Shown: one piece after another, positions 28,381 through 37,869 of the stretch
How positions within the stretch are numbered: position 1 is the stretch's first letter
How the letters are laid out: each line of letters starts with the position of its first letter
Origin: Massilia sp. METH4
GTDB lineage: Bacteria > Pseudomonadota > Gammaproteobacteria > Burkholderiales > Burkholderiaceae_D
Assembly (NCBI RefSeq): GCF_037094685.1
Contig: NZ_CP146614.1
Coordinates: forward strand, 62,001-126,000
Direction: 5' to 3'
DNA length: 64,000 nt
Translations under genes and position numbers: made by a program
Notes under the pieces: model-generated
The model's database searches: none
Told to the model about the DNA's origin: nothing
The model's input: the letters and a program-made list of their open reading frames with translations, nothing else

Positions 28381-30441
28381 ATGGTGGATAGCGCGGCCAC
28401 CCTGGTCGGCGATTTGCCGTTGCGGGAGGTGATGGATTTGCTCTCGGGCGCCTTTTATGTCCTGGACGAGTCCGGTTATTTTGTGCTGTGGAATCGCCAG
28501 CTGGAGCACGTGACGGGATTGTCGTCCGAGCGGCTGCGCTCGGTCCATATGCTCGAATTGTTCGAGCCCGACACACGCTCGAAGGTGGCCCGCGCCTTCT
28601 GCACCGTGTTCCAGAGCGATGAAAAGGTGCAGCTGGAAGCGCGCCTGCGCGACGGCAAGGGCGGCACCACGCCCTTCCTGTTCATCAGTTCGCGGCTGTC
28701 GATCGTGGGCGACGGCCGCTACCTGTGCGGCATGGGTGTCGATCTCGCCCGGCACTACGAGCAGCGCGACCGGCTCGAACTGTTCGAGCGTGCGCTGATG
28801 GCGGCCAGCAACGGCATCGTGATCGCCCGCCACGAAGGCCGCGACAATCCGATCGAATACGTGAATCCCGCGTTCGAGCGCATCAGCGGCTACTCGACCG
28901 TGGAAGCGATCAACCACGACTCGCGCTTCATGGCCGCGCCCGGCATGGACGACGACCAGCGCGCCCACCTGGCCGGTGCGATTCTCGCCCAGCGCCCGGC
29001 CACCGTGGTGTTCCGCAACAAGCGCAAGAACGGCGAGCTGTTCTGGAACCACCTGTCGGTAACGCCGGTGCGCGACCACGCCGGCCAGGTCACGCACTTC
29101 ATCGGCATCATCGAGGACATTACCGCGATGAAGCAGCGCACCACGCAGCTCGAACACCTCGTCACGCACGATCCGCTCACTGGACTGGCGAACCGGCTGT
29201 TGCTGCGCGACCGGCTGGAACACGCCTTGCAGGCGGCCCAGCGCAGCGACGAGAAGGTGGCCCTGATCCTCATGGACTTGAACAAGTTCAAGGAAATCAA
29301 CGACACGATGGGCCACAACTCGGGGGACCAGGTGCTCAAGCAGGTCGCGCAGCGCCTGCAATCGGCACTGCGCGAGTCCGACACGGTGGCGCGCCTGGGC
29401 GGCGACGAGTTCGTGATGGTGCTGGCCGCGCAGCCGAGCCTGCGCTACACGTTGCGGATGATCGAGCGGATCCGGCGCGCCATGGCACCCGAGATGGAAG
29501 TCGATGGCCGCCTGCTGTCGGTCGGCGCCAGCATGGGCGTGGCGGTGTGGCCCGATGACGGGCGCACGCCCGGCGACCTGATGCACGCCGCGGATGTGGC
29601 CATGTACGAGGGCAAGCATGGCGGACCGGACGCCGTGCATTTCTATTCGCCCGGCATGGCCGACAGCTCGGCCGCCCGGCAGCGCATGGAACAGGCGCTG
29701 CGCGACGCGCTGGAACGGGACGACCTGTACCTGCTGTTCCAGCCGAGCGTGGCCGTCGGCACGGGCAAGATCCTTGGCGTGGAGGCGCTGCTGCGCTGGC
29801 GGCATCCCGAGCGCGGCGAGCTGCTGCCGGCGGATTTCCTGCCCGATGCCGAAGAAAGCGGCCTGATCGTGCCGCTGGGGCGGCGCGTGCTGGAAGACGT
29901 GTGCTCCACGCTGCGCCGGCTGGCGGACCTGGGCTTCGGCGACGTCCCCATCTCGATCAATGCATCGTCGCGCGAGTTCACCCAGCGCGACTACCTGCCC
30001 TACATCGCCAACCGCGTGGCGCACCACGGCGTGAACCCTTCGCGACTCACGCTGGAATTGCGCGAGGAACAGTTGATGAACAACCCTGAACAGGCCACCC
30101 GGCTGGCCAACGGCCTGCAGGAACTGGGCATCTGCCTCTCGGTGGATGAGTTCGGCGCCGGCATGAACAACCTCACCTGTCTGCGCCAGCTTCCCGTCAG
30201 CCAGTTGAAGATGACGCGCCAGCGCGTGCAGGAGATCAACGGCCATCCCGGCAGCGGCGCGCTGGCCAAGACGATGCTCGACATCGGCAACAACCTGAAC
30301 ATCCGCGTCGTCGCCACCGGCGTGGAAACGCGCGACCAGCACGACTTCCTGGCGGCCAACGGGTGCAGCAGCGTGCAGGGCAATTACATCAGCCAGCCGA
30401 TGACGCGGCCGATGCTGGAGCAGTGGCTGGCGGCGCATTGA
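28381..30441 (+). CDS. PAS-PAS-GGDEF-EAL cyclic-di-GMP signalling protein (EAL degenerate)
   Basis: A 686-aa protein. Two PAS domains (about residues 15-125 and 135-255, the second closing with HFIGIIEDITAMKQR) precede a GGDEF domain with intact RLGGDEF near 338-344 and an EAL domain starting at GVEALLRW near 467. In the EAL domain, DDFGTG reads DEFGAG, the KxD position reads KMT, and AEGVE reads ATGVE, so several metal and catalytic residues are lost. From family knowledge it is probably a diguanylate cyclase, with the EAL part non-catalytic or regulatory. ATG 28381 is preceded by GGGGAG. No membrane segment was seen, so it is likely cytoplasmic. Confidence 0.92.
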   Translation: MVDSAATLVGDLPLREVMDLLSGAFYVLDESGYFVLWNRQLEHVTGLSSERLRSVHMLELFEPDTRSKVARAFCTVFQSDEKVQLEARLRDGKGGTTPFLFISSRLSIVGDGRYLCGMGVDLARHYEQRDRLELFERALMAASNGIVIARHEGRDNPIEYVNPAFERISGYSTVEAINHDSRFMAAPGMDDDQRAHLAGAILAQRPATVVFRNKRKNGELFWNHLSVTPVRDHAGQVTHFIGIIEDITAMKQRTTQLEHLVTHDPLTGLANRLLLRDRLEHALQAAQRSDEKVALILMDLNKFKEINDTMGHNSGDQVLKQVAQRLQSALRESDTVARLGGDEFVMVLAAQPSLRYTLRMIERIRRAMAPEMEVDGRLLSVGASMGVAVWPDDGRTPGDLMHAADVAMYEGKHGGPDAVHFYSPGMADSSAARQRMEQALRDALERDDLYLLFQPSVAVGTGKILGVEALLRWRHPERGELLPADFLPDAEESGLIVPLGRRVLEDVCSTLRRLADLGFGDVPISINASSREFTQRDYLPYIANRVAHHGVNPSRLTLELREEQLMNNPEQATRLANGLQELGICLSVDEFGAGMNNLTCLRQLPVSQLKMTRQRVQEINGHPGSGALAKTMLDIGNNLNIRVVATGVETRDQHDFLAANGCSSVQGNYISQPMTRPMLEQWLAAH

Positions 30442-30464
30442 GTGCTGGCCGCACAGGCGTTACC

Positions 30465-30526
30465 CTGGTGTCAGACACCTTTTCCGGGCGCTTCATCCGG
30501 AAAAGGTGTCTGACACCGGTTTTCCC
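30465..30526 (+). repeat. GGTGTCnGACACC hairpin module E1
   Basis: Perfect 21-base arms GGTGTCAGACACC-TTTTCCGG and their complement, opened by CCTG and followed by GGTTTTCCC. Begins 24 bases after the stop of the GGDEF/EAL gene. Confidence 0.88.
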
Positions 30527-30547
30527 TCGAGGTCTCGATGCCGGACG

Positions 30548-30610
30548 AGAAAACCGGTGTCGTACACCTTTTCCTGGATGAGGCACCCAGGAAAAGGTGT
30601 ACGACACCAG
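30548..30610 (-). repeat. GGTGTCnTACACC hairpin module E2
   Basis: Perfect 22-base arms GGTGTCGTACACC-TTTTCCTGG, inverted relative to E1 and facing it through the GAAAACC side. It lies 14 bases from the stop of the convergent antiporter gene. Confidence 0.88.
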
Positions 30611-30623
30611 GCGGAACAGCCCC

Positions 30624-31829
30624 TCACGCCGGCTTGAAAATCAGTTGCACCGCCGCGCGCAGCTTCGGATACACGGCCGGCACCGTCAACATCGTGCTCC
30701 CCACGGCCATCAGCAGCAGCGCCGTAAACGTCTCGCTGGAGATGATCCCCTTGTCGAGCAGGATATTGGCGAAGATGATCATCACGAGCCCCTTCGTCTG
30801 CAACAGCCAGCCGATCACCGAGGATTCGGTCCGGCTCCAGCCCAGCATCTTGCCGGCCACGTGCGCGCCGGCGAGCTTGCCGGCCGTCGACACGAACAGC
30901 AGCACGCCGGCCGCCACGAAGACCGCATACCCGCCCACGGCCCAGTTGGTGCGCAGGCCGGTGCTGAGGAAGTAGACCGGCATCAGCGTGAGCAGCAGCA
31001 CCTGCCGCATCTTGTCCAGCTTTTCCTCGCCGAACCATTCCGCATCCATCACGGCGCCGGCCAGGTAAGCACCCACCATGAAGTGAAGACCGGCCCAGTC
31101 CGCAGCGAACGAGCACACGCACAGCCAGATCAGCGCCACGAACCAGCGGTCGCGCTCGGCCAGGCGCTCCATCAGCCGCCGGAATAGCATCGTCACCGGC
31201 ACGAACAGTACGATGAAGCCGGCCTGCCGCCCTACCCGCTCCCACTCCAGCAGGATCAGCGCCAGCACGCCCCAGATCAAGAGGTCGTCCAGGCTGGCGT
31301 AGCGCAGCACGCGCTGGCCCAGCGGCTGGCGCAGGATCTCCAATTTTTCCATCAGCATGATCAGCACCGGCAACGCCGTCACGGCACATGCCATGCCCAC
31401 GCCCGTGACGAACTGCCAGTCGGCCGCCCGGGCACCCGTCCAGCCGTCGAACGCCAGCATGCCGGCGGCGGCCAGACAACCCATCACCAGCGGCGTACCC
31501 AGCGCGAGCCCGGCGGTGACCGTGCTCTCACGGCGGTGCGCCCATGCTTTCTTGAGGTCCAGTTCGATCCCGGCCAGCATGACGAACAGCATGACGGCCC
31601 ACCACGCCAGGCCGTTCAGGCAATTGATCACGGCCGGCGTGAACACGAACGTGTAGTACTCGGGGAATGCCTTGCCGAGGATGCCGGGCCCGAGGATGAT
31701 GCCCGTGACCGTCTGCACGACCACCAATGGTGCCCAGTAATCCGTGTCGCCCAGCCGCCAGACGAGGTAGGGAATGCCCACGATCGCCGTCATGGCGATC
31801 AGGAACAGTTCGGTGGTACCCATGTGCAT
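30624..31829 (-). CDS. Cation:proton antiporter, CPA2 (Kef/NapA-like) family
   Basis: Inner-membrane antiporter of about 401 aa with roughly 12 hydrophobic segments. Family features include NGLAWWAVMLFVMLAGIELDLKKAW, the discontinuous-helix region TGVGMACAVTALPVLIMLM, and RYASLDDLLIWGVLALILL with the paired aspartates expected for ion/proton binding. No C-terminal RCK/TrkA-N domain follows, so it is the short form. The ATG at 31829 follows AAGGAG; a longer reading frame upstream was rejected. The exchanged ion (Na or K) cannot be told from sequence. Confidence 0.88.
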   Translation of the reverse strand: MHMGTTELFLIAMTAIVGIPYLVWRLGDTDYWAPLVVVQTVTGIILGPGILGKAFPEYYTFVFTPAVINCLNGLAWWAVMLFVMLAGIELDLKKAWAHRRESTVTAGLALGTPLVMGCLAAAGMLAFDGWTGARAADWQFVTGVGMACAVTALPVLIMLMEKLEILRQPLGQRVLRYASLDDLLIWGVLALILLEWERVGRQAGFIVLFVPVTMLFRRLMERLAERDRWFVALIWLCVCSFAADWAGLHFMVGAYLAGAVMDAEWFGEEKLDKMRQVLLLTLMPVYFLSTGLRTNWAVGGYAVFVAAGVLLFVSTAGKLAGAHVAGKMLGWSRTESSVIGWLLQTKGLVMIIFANILLDKGIISSETFTALLLMAVGSTMLTVPAVYPKLRAAVQLIFKPA

Positions 31830-32046
31830 CGTGTTCTCCTTGTCGTGCACCGACCATGGGTGGCTTGCGGCGTGAAAATCCTGGTCGAAAAAGTGCGGGA
31901 AAGAAGATACCAGAACGGCAAGCCAATGAATACCTTGGAGAAAATTTTCCGACAATTGCGCAACGCTGGTACGACAGGGCGGACTCGCGCGCGGCGTTCC
32001 AGGGCGGCGGTGTAGGATGGCTTGTCAATTACTCTACTGGACCGCC

Positions 32047-32421
32047 ATGCTTGCCGAGATCTCCACATTAGTCTTGCGTCACGTCGTGCTGTTTGCGTTC
32101 AAGAACGATGCCCCGGCCGAGGCCGTCGATGCCGTCGTCACGGGCTTTGGCAAATTGCCCGACGAGATTCCAGGCATCGTCGGGTATGAATCGGGGACCA
32201 ATGTGAGCCCGGAAGGCTTGAACGACGGCTTCACCCACTGCTTCACCCTCACCTTCACCAGCGCAGAAGCGCGCGACGACTACCTGAACCACCCGGCCCA
32301 CGTGGCTTTCGTGAAAACGCTGGGCACCTGCCTAGAACGCTCGCTCGTGATCGATTACTGGGCGCGGCAGCGACCGGGGCCGGAGGAGGAGCAGGCGCGG
32401 ATACTGGCCAGCGTGACCTGA
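32047..32421 (+). CDS. Dabb (stress-responsive alpha/beta barrel) domain protein
   Basis: Small protein of about 124 aa. LRHVVLFAFKNDAPAEAVDAVVTGF opens a Dabb domain, and HCFTLTFTSAEARDDYLNHPAHVAFV is its characteristic second half. Dabb proteins form dimeric ferredoxin-like barrels; most have no assigned reaction. The start is uncertain: ATG 32047, ATG 32017 and a TTG just before LRHVV are all possible, and none has a strong ribosome binding site. The gene is isolated, divergent from the antiporter and convergent with gltA. Confidence 0.82.
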   Translation: MLAEISTLVLRHVVLFAFKNDAPAEAVDAVVTGFGKLPDEIPGIVGYESGTNVSPEGLNDGFTHCFTLTFTSAEARDDYLNHPAHVAFVKTLGTCLERSLVIDYWARQRPGPEEEQARILASVT

Positions 32422-32518
32422 GCCGGCCCCGCTGCAAGACTGCGCTTTACCCAGCTGAGTCAAACGTTCGCCGCACGGTCGAACGACCTGCACGTCCGGC
32501 GCTACTTGCCGCGCAAAC

Positions 32519-32544
32519 GAAAAAAAGCGGGCCGAAGCCCGCTT
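32519..32544 (-). terminator. Terminator of gltA
   Basis: On the minus strand AAGCGGGC-TTCG-GCCCGCTT is followed by a run of T, 25 bases after the gltA stop. Confidence 0.85.
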
Positions 32545-32569
32545 CTCGTTTTGCGGCCATCCTGATGGA

Positions 32570-33874
32570 TTACTTGCGCTCTTTCAGCGGCGGCACATCG
32601 CGCGCGGTCGCGCCCACGAACAGCTGGCGCGGGCGGCCGATCTTCTGTTCCGGGTCGGCGATCATTTCGTTCCACTGGGCGATCCAGCCGATGGTACGGG
32701 CCATCGCGAAGATACCGGTGAACATCGAGACCGGGATGCCCAGGGCCGACTGCACGATGCCCGAGTAGAAGTCCACGTTCGGGTACAGCTTGCGGGACAC
32801 GAAGTACTCGTCGTTCAGGGCGATCTTTTCCAGTTCCATGGCCAGCTTGAACAGCGGGTCGTCCTGCAGGCCCAGTTCGTTCAGCACTTCGTGGCAGGTT
32901 TCGCGCATCAGCGTTGCACGCGGGTCGAAGTTCTTGTACACGCGGTGACCGAAGCCCATCAGCTTCACGCCGGAGTTCTTGTCCTTGACCTTCTCGATGA
33001 ACGACGGGATGTTGTCGACCGAGCCGATTTCCTTCAGCATCGTCAGTGCCGCTTCGTTGGCGCCGCCGTGTGCCGGGCCCCACAGGCAGGCGATGCCGGC
33101 CGCGATACACGCGAACGGGTTCGCGCCCGACGAACCGGCCAGGCGGACGGTCGACGTGGAAGCGTTCTGCTCGTGGTCGGCGTGCAGGATCAGGATGCGG
33201 TCCAGCGCGCGCACCAGCACGTCGTTCACCTTGTACTCTTCGCACGGGTTACCGAACATCATGCGCATGAAATTGGCGCTGTACGACAGGTCGTTGCGCG
33301 GGTACATGAACGGCTGGCCGATCGAGTACTTGTACGCCATGGCGACCAGGGTCGGCATCTTCGCGATCAGGCGGATTGCCGAGATTTCGCGCTGCTTGGC
33401 ATCGTTGATGTCCAGCGAGTCGTGATAGAACGAGGCCAGCGCGCCGACCGTACCGACCAGCACCGACATCGGGTGCGCGTCGCGACGGAAACCGCGGAAG
33501 AAGAACTGCATCTGTTCGTGGACCATCGTGTGCTTGGTCACCGTGTTCACGAATTCGTTCTTCTGCGCTTCGTTCGGCAGTTCGCCGTTCAGCAGCAGGT
33601 AGCAGGTTTCCATGAAGTCGGCGTTCACGGCCAGCTGCTCGATCGGGTAGCCGCGGTACTGCAGCTCACCCTTGTCGCCGTCGATGTAGGTGATCGACGA
33701 GTTGCACGCCGCGGTGGACATGAAGCCCGGGTCGTAGGTGAACTTGCCGGTGGCGCCGTACAGCTTGCGGATGTCGATGACGTCCGGGCCCACGGTGCCC
33801 TTGTAGATCGGGAACTCGATCGACTGGCTGCCATCGGAGAACGACAGGGTGGCTTTGTTTTCAGAAGTATTCAT
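32570..33874 (-). CDS. gltA: Citrate synthase
   Basis: Condenses oxaloacetate and acetyl-CoA, the entry step of the TCA cycle. It is 434 aa, the hexameric NADH-sensitive bacterial type by length. The catalytic residues are visible in context: histidine in [19 protein letters not shown] preceded by [10 protein letters not shown], histidine in [15 protein letters not shown] and aspartate in [20 protein letters not shown]. It is last gene of the sdhCDAB-sdhE-gltA run, 41 bases after sdhE, and has its own terminator. Confidence 0.97.
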   Translation of the reverse strand: MNTSENKATLSFSDGSQSIEFPIYKGTVGPDVIDIRKLYGATGKFTYDPGFMSTAACNSSITYIDGDKGELQYRGYPIEQLAVNADFMETCYLLLNGELPNEAQKNEFVNTVTKHTMVHEQMQFFFRGFRRDAHPMSVLVGTVGALASFYHDSLDINDAKQREISAIRLIAKMPTLVAMAYKYSIGQPFMYPRNDLSYSANFMRMMFGNPCEEYKVNDVLVRALDRILILHADHEQNASTSTVRLAGSSGANPFACIAAGIACLWGPAHGGANEAALTMLKEIGSVDNIPSFIEKVKDKNSGVKLMGFGHRVYKNFDPRATLMRETCHEVLNELGLQDDPLFKLAMELEKIALNDEYFVSRKLYPNVDFYSGIVQSALGIPVSMFTGIFAMARTIGWIAQWNEMIADPEQKIGRPRQLFVGATARDVPPLKERK

Positions 33875-33915
33875 GGCTCTTCCTTCCTGGATGAGGTGCG
33901 GCTATTGTCAAAAAA

Positions 33916-34206
33916 TCAGGCGTGGCGCAGACGACCAAGCAGTGCATGCACGTGCGGCAGATCGAGCTCGCCTTCCGGCTCGCTGCGCGCCAGCACCAGA
34001 TCCATCAGCGCATTGTCCGACAAGTCCAGGAGCCGCGTCAGCGCGTCCACTTCCTCGTCGGTCAATTCCGTTTCGTGCGCATCGAGAAAACGGGTCAAGA
34101 TCAGGTCGTTTTCCAGCAGGCCCCGCCGGGAGCGCCAGCGCAAGCGGGCACGGTTGGCGGGGTCCGATTGATGCGTACGGTTGTTATCAATACTCATAGT
34201 GCTCAA
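33916..34206 (-). CDS. sdhE: Succinate dehydrogenase assembly factor 2 (SdhE)
   Basis: Small protein (96 aa) that promotes covalent FAD attachment to SdhA. The family motif RRGLLENDLIL (RGxxExD) is at about residues 26-36, followed by helices with FLDAHETELTDEEVDALTRLLDLSDNALMDLV. It overlaps sdhB by 4 bases (ATGA), so its translation is coupled to the complex it serves. Confidence 0.95.
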   Translation of the reverse strand: MSTMSIDNNRTHQSDPANRARLRWRSRRGLLENDLILTRFLDAHETELTDEEVDALTRLLDLSDNALMDLVLARSEPEGELDLPHVHALLGRLRHA

Positions 34207-34913
34207 ATCGCCCGGCGTACGAGCAATTCCTTGATCTTGCCGATGGCCTTGTTCGGGTTCAGGCCCTTCGGGCAGACGTCCACGCAGTTCATGATCGAGT
34301 GGCAGCGGAACAGGCGGTACGGGTCTTCCAGGTTATCCAGGCGCGCAGCTGTAGCTTCGTCGCGCGAGTCGGCGATGAAGCGGTAGGCTTGCAAGAGGCC
34401 AGCCGGGCCCACGAACTTGTCCGGGTTCCACCAGAACGACGGGCAGGACGTGGAGCAGCAGGCGCACAGGATACATTCGTACAAGCCGTCGAGCTCTTCG
34501 CGCTCGGCCGGGGTCTGCAGGCGTTCCTTCTCCGGCGGAATCGAGTCGTTGATCAGGAACGGCTTGATCGAATCATATTGCTTGAAGAATTGCGTCATGT
34601 CCACGATCAGGTCGCGGATCACGGGCAGGCCAGGCAGCGGGCGCAGGATGATCGGTTCGGTCAGCTCGTTCAGGTTCGTCGTGCAAGCCAGGCGGTTCTT
34701 GCCGTTCACGTTCATCGCGTCGGAACCGCACACGCCTTCGCGGCAGGAGCGGCGCAGGGCCAGCGAATCGTCCACGTCGGACTTGATGCGCTGGATCGCG
34801 TCCAGCAGCATCTTGTCGGTGTCCTTCAGCTCGACCGTCAGGTCTTGCATGTACGGCTTTTCATCCTTGTCCGGATCGTAGCGGTAGATCTTGAATTTGA
34901 GAGTGCGTGCCAT
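34203..34913 (-). CDS. sdhB: Succinate dehydrogenase iron-sulfur subunit
   Basis: 236-aa iron-sulfur subunit passing electrons from SdhA flavin to quinone. The [2Fe-2S] cysteines occur in RRSCREGVCGSDAMNVNGKNRLAC near residues 55-80. The [4Fe-4S] and [3Fe-4S] cysteines occur in CILCACCSTSCPSFWW near 150 and CHSIMNCVDVCPKGLNP near 205. It sits between sdhA (12 bases) and sdhE (overlap). Confidence 0.97.
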   Translation of the reverse strand: MARTLKFKIYRYDPDKDEKPYMQDLTVELKDTDKMLLDAIQRIKSDVDDSLALRRSCREGVCGSDAMNVNGKNRLACTTNLNELTEPIILRPLPGLPVIRDLIVDMTQFFKQYDSIKPFLINDSIPPEKERLQTPAEREELDGLYECILCACCSTSCPSFWWNPDKFVGPAGLLQAYRFIADSRDEATAARLDNLEDPYRLFRCHSIMNCVDVCPKGLNPNKAIGKIKELLVRRAI

Positions 34914-34925
34914 GGTATGAGGCCC

Positions 34926-36704
34926 TTAGAAAGTACGTGCTTTTGGCTTGAAGGTTTCCACCGTCAGCGGCTTGGTGACGACCGGCTTGTACTCCAGGCG
35001 GCAGCCTTCGGAGAACCACAGCGTGTGCTTCATCCAGTTTTCGTCGTCGCGGTTCGGGAAGTCGCTGTGCGCGTGCGCGCCGCGCGATTCCTTGCGCGCC
35101 ACGGCCGACGTGATGGTCGCCTTGGCCGTCTCGATCAGGTTGTCCAGTTCCAGCGCTTCGACGCGGGCGGTGTTGAACACCTTGGACTTGTCCTTGAACG
35201 ACACGTGCTTGCGGCGTTCGTCCAGCTTCATGATCTCGTCGAAACCTTGCTTGAGCAGGTCGTCGGTACGGAACACGCCGCAGTATTTCTGCATCGTGGC
35301 GCGGATGTCGTTCGCCACGCCCTGCACGCGCTCGCCGCCGGTCGACGTTTCGAGGCGGTTCAGACGGTCCATCGCAAAGTCGCCGGCATCCTTCGGCAGG
35401 TCCTTGTGTTCCTTCTGCTTGAGGTTCGATGCCACCACGTGGTTGCCGGCCGCGCGGCCGAACACCACCAGGTCCAGCAGCGAGTTCGTGCCCAGGCGGT
35501 TCGCGCCGTGCACCGACACGCAGGCGCATTCGCCGATCGCGTACAGGCCGTTGACCACTTTCTGCGAACCGTCGCCGCTTGGCACCACGACCTGGCCGTG
35601 GATGTTCGTCGGAATACCGCCCATCTGGTAGTGGATGGTCGGCACGACGGGGATCGGTTCCTTCGTCGCATCGACGTTGGCGAACTTGTGGCCGATTTCC
35701 AGGATCGACGGCAGGCGCTTCTCGATCGTCTCCTTGCCGATGTGGCGCAGGTCGAGCAGCACGTGGTCCTTGTTCGGGCCCACGCCGCGGCCTTCCTTGA
35801 TTTCCTGGTCCATCGAGCGGGACACGAAGTCGCGCGGCGCCAGGTCCTTCAGCGTCGGCGCATAGCGTTCCATGAAGCGCTCGCCCTGCGAGTTGATCAG
35901 GATGCCGCCTTCGCCGCGCACGCCTTCGGTGATCAGGACGCCCGCGCCGGCCACGCCGGTCGGGTGGAACTGCCAGAATTCCATGTCCTGCAGCGGCAGG
36001 CCGGCGCGTGCCGCCATGCCCATGCCGTCGCCGGTGTTGATGAACGCGTTGGTCGATGCTGCGAAGATCCGGCCGGCACCGCCGGTGGCGAAGATCGTCG
36101 TCTTCGCCTGCAGGATCATCACGTCGCCCGTCTCCATTTCGAGCGCGACCACGCCGATCACATCGCCTTCCGAGTCGCGGATCAGGTCCAGCGCCATCCA
36201 CTCGACGAAGAAGTGGGTGCGGGCACGCACGTTACGCTGGTACAGCGTGTGCAGCAGCGCATGGCCGGTACGGTCGGCCGCGGCGCAGGCGCGCTGCACG
36301 GCCTTCTCGCCGAAGTTCGCTGTGTGGCCGCCGAACGGACGCTGGTAGATCGTGCCGTCGGGGTTGCGGTCGAACGGCATGCCGAAGTGTTCGAGCTCGT
36401 AGACGACCTTCGGTGCCTCGCGGCACATGAATTCGATCGCGTCCTGGTCGCCCAGGTAGTCGCCACCCTTCACGGTGTCGAACATGTGCCAGAACCAGTT
36501 GTCCTCGGCCATGTTGCCCAGCGATGCGCCGATGCCGCCCTGCGCCGCCACGGTGTGCGAGCGGGTCGGGAATACCTTCGACAGCACGGCCACGTTCAGG
36601 CCAGCTTCCGCCAGTTGCAGGGAGGCGCGCATGCCGGAACCGCCGGCGCCGACGATCACCGCGTCGAAGCGGCGGACAGGGAGAGAAGATTTGATTGCTG
36701 CCAC
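34926..36704 (-). CDS. sdhA: Succinate dehydrogenase flavoprotein subunit
   Basis: 592-aa catalytic subunit oxidising succinate to fumarate. The FAD-binding [18 protein letters not shown] is near residue 18. The flavinylation motif [17 protein letters not shown] carries the histidine that binds FAD covalently near 48. The active-site HPTG lies in [13 protein letters not shown] and the catalytic arginine region in [22 protein letters not shown]. The start appears to be GTG (36704) with GGAG 12 bases upstream. It follows sdhD by 3 bases. Confidence 0.97.
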   Translation of the reverse strand: MAAIKSSLPVRRFDAVIVGAGGSGMRASLQLAEAGLNVAVLSKVFPTRSHTVAAQGGIGASLGNMAEDNWFWHMFDTVKGGDYLGDQDAIEFMCREAPKVVYELEHFGMPFDRNPDGTIYQRPFGGHTANFGEKAVQRACAAADRTGHALLHTLYQRNVRARTHFFVEWMALDLIRDSEGDVIGVVALEMETGDVMILQAKTTIFATGGAGRIFAASTNAFINTGDGMGMAARAGLPLQDMEFWQFHPTGVAGAGVLITEGVRGEGGILINSQGERFMERYAPTLKDLAPRDFVSRSMDQEIKEGRGVGPNKDHVLLDLRHIGKETIEKRLPSILEIGHKFANVDATKEPIPVVPTIHYQMGGIPTNIHGQVVVPSGDGSQKVVNGLYAIGECACVSVHGANRLGTNSLLDLVVFGRAAGNHVVASNLKQKEHKDLPKDAGDFAMDRLNRLETSTGGERVQGVANDIRATMQKYCGVFRTDDLLKQGFDEIMKLDERRKHVSFKDKSKVFNTARVEALELDNLIETAKATITSAVARKESRGAHAHSDFPNRDDENWMKHTLWFSEGCRLEYKPVVTKPLTVETFKPKARTF

Positions 36705-36707
36705 GAT

Positions 36708-37070
36708 TTACACACTCCAGAGTATCTGCACCGACCACACGGCGCACGCGATCAGCCACATGGCCGACGCGGTTTGGATGAGGAAGCGAACGCCCACGTT
36801 CTTGATGTAGTCCTGGTAGACGGAGACGACGCCGACCCACGCGTGATAGAACAGGCCGATCAGGGTGGCCAGGGTGAACAGCTTGAACCACGTTTTGGCG
36901 AACAGGCCGGCCCAGCCTTCATAGCTGAAGTTGGAACCGGTCAAAAAGGCGATCAGCAGCACGAGGGTGTACACCACCATCACCACGGCGGTGGCGCGCT
37001 GGGCCAGGAATTCGCCCAGGCCGTAGTGGGCGCCGACGACGATGCGCTTCGGTCCGACATTGTTTTTCAT
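36708..37070 (-). CDS. sdhD: Succinate dehydrogenase membrane anchor SdhD
   Basis: 120-aa anchor subunit with three membrane helices (ATAVVMVVYTLVLLIAFLTG, LFTLATLIGLFYHAWVGV, FLIQTASAMWLIACAVW). The heme-ligand histidine is in FYHAWVGVVSVYQDY near residues 75-88, followed by the quinone-site tyrosine/aspartate (YQDYI). Starts immediately after sdhC (the sdhC stop and the sdhD start abut). Confidence 0.94.
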   Translation of the reverse strand: MKNNVGPKRIVVGAHYGLGEFLAQRATAVVMVVYTLVLLIAFLTGSNFSYEGWAGLFAKTWFKLFTLATLIGLFYHAWVGVVSVYQDYIKNVGVRFLIQTASAMWLIACAVWSVQILWSV

Positions 37071-37493
37071 TTAGAACACTCCGAACAGTTTCAGGGCGAC
37101 CAGGAACGTTACGGCCAGGCTGATGACCAGCACGGCGACGGACGTCTGGCGGGCCGAATCCTTGTCCAGGCCGATGTGCGTATCCATCACCAGGTGGCGG
37201 ATGCCGGCGCAGAAGTGGTGCATATAGCCCCAGACCAGCGCCAGGATCACCAGTTTCGAGAACGGGTGCGAGGCAATGCCCTGGAAGTGGGCGAAGGAGA
37301 TTTCGGAGCGGATGCTTTCCTGCAGCAGGTACAGGATGAAGGGCAGCAGCACGAACAGCAGCAGGCCGCTGATGCGGTGCAGGATCGACACGATGGCCGA
37401 GAACGGCATCCGGTAGTTCGACAGCTCGGTAACGTGGATGTTGCGGAACTCGCGGCGCGGCTTGCGGCGCGGGTCCGTGACGGCGTCAGACAT
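37071..37493 (-). CDS. sdhC: Succinate dehydrogenase cytochrome b556 subunit SdhC
   Basis: 140-aa anchor with three membrane spans. The family motifs are SNYRMPFSAIVSILHRISGLLLF (quinone-site Ser and Arg, near residues 26-45) and HHFCAGIRHLVMDTHIG with the heme-ligand histidine near 91-107. First gene of sdhCDAB-sdhE-gltA; about 360 bases of non-coding DNA precede it. Confidence 0.95.
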   Translation of the reverse strand: MSDAVTDPRRKPRREFRNIHVTELSNYRMPFSAIVSILHRISGLLLFVLLPFILYLLQESIRSEISFAHFQGIASHPFSKLVILALVWGYMHHFCAGIRHLVMDTHIGLDKDSARQTSVAVLVISLAVTFLVALKLFGVF

Positions 37494-37856
37494 GATTTAC
37501 CTCCCAGTTGATATTGCTTTTTGTTGCTACCCGTGAATTTTTGTCGCCGCCCAGGGGCCCTAGCGTGTGGATTCATCCGGTGCGCGCTTTTTTGACTACT
37601 GCGCTGTGTGATTGCATCTGACGGCAAATTGCAGAGCCTTGCTGCGAAACACCTTCATCTTTCGCTCTTTTCCCCACAACGACCGCCGCAACGACTGCTA
37701 TTCTTACATATAACCAAATCGATGTTGCACCGCTCCATTCATTTCCGCTATTCAAGCGCATTCCCCACCCTTCCGGGCGGTGCCAACCTCTCCCATTCGC
37801 CCAGTTCAGATCGCTTAGTTCAGATCGCTTAGTTCAGATCGCTTAGTTCAGATCGC
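37494..37856. other. Non-coding region between sdhC and gntR
   Basis: 363 bases that contain the sdh leader and promoter region (a candidate -10 near 37708) and, at 37802-37869, a 14-base tandem repeat that runs into the 3' end of gntR. No coding sequence was recognised between. Confidence 0.6.
37708..37716 (-). promoter_or_regulatory. Candidate sdh promoter (extended -10)
   Basis: On the minus strand TGGTTATAT forms an extended -10 about 215 bases upstream of sdhC. No matching -35 was found. The neighbouring ATATGTAAGAA loosely resembles a half of the palindrome upstream of gntR. Confidence 0.25.
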
Positions 37857-37869
37857 TTAGTTCAGATCG
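37802..37869. repeat. 14-bp tandem repeat at the 3' end of the GntR gene
   Basis: Almost five head-to-tail copies of AGTTCAGATCGCTT. On the minus strand each copy repeats GATCTGAACTAAG, which includes the last codons and the TAA stop of the GntR gene. Confidence 0.9.

Noticed and set aside
30465..30610. CRISPR array
   Set aside because: Repeats are hairpins in inverted pairs with variable inner stems, not direct repeats with unique spacers, and no cas genes are present.
34299..37511. Long open frame antisense to the sdh operon
   Set aside because: Antisense shadow of sdhB, sdhA, sdhD and sdhC; the sense proteins are complete and conserved.
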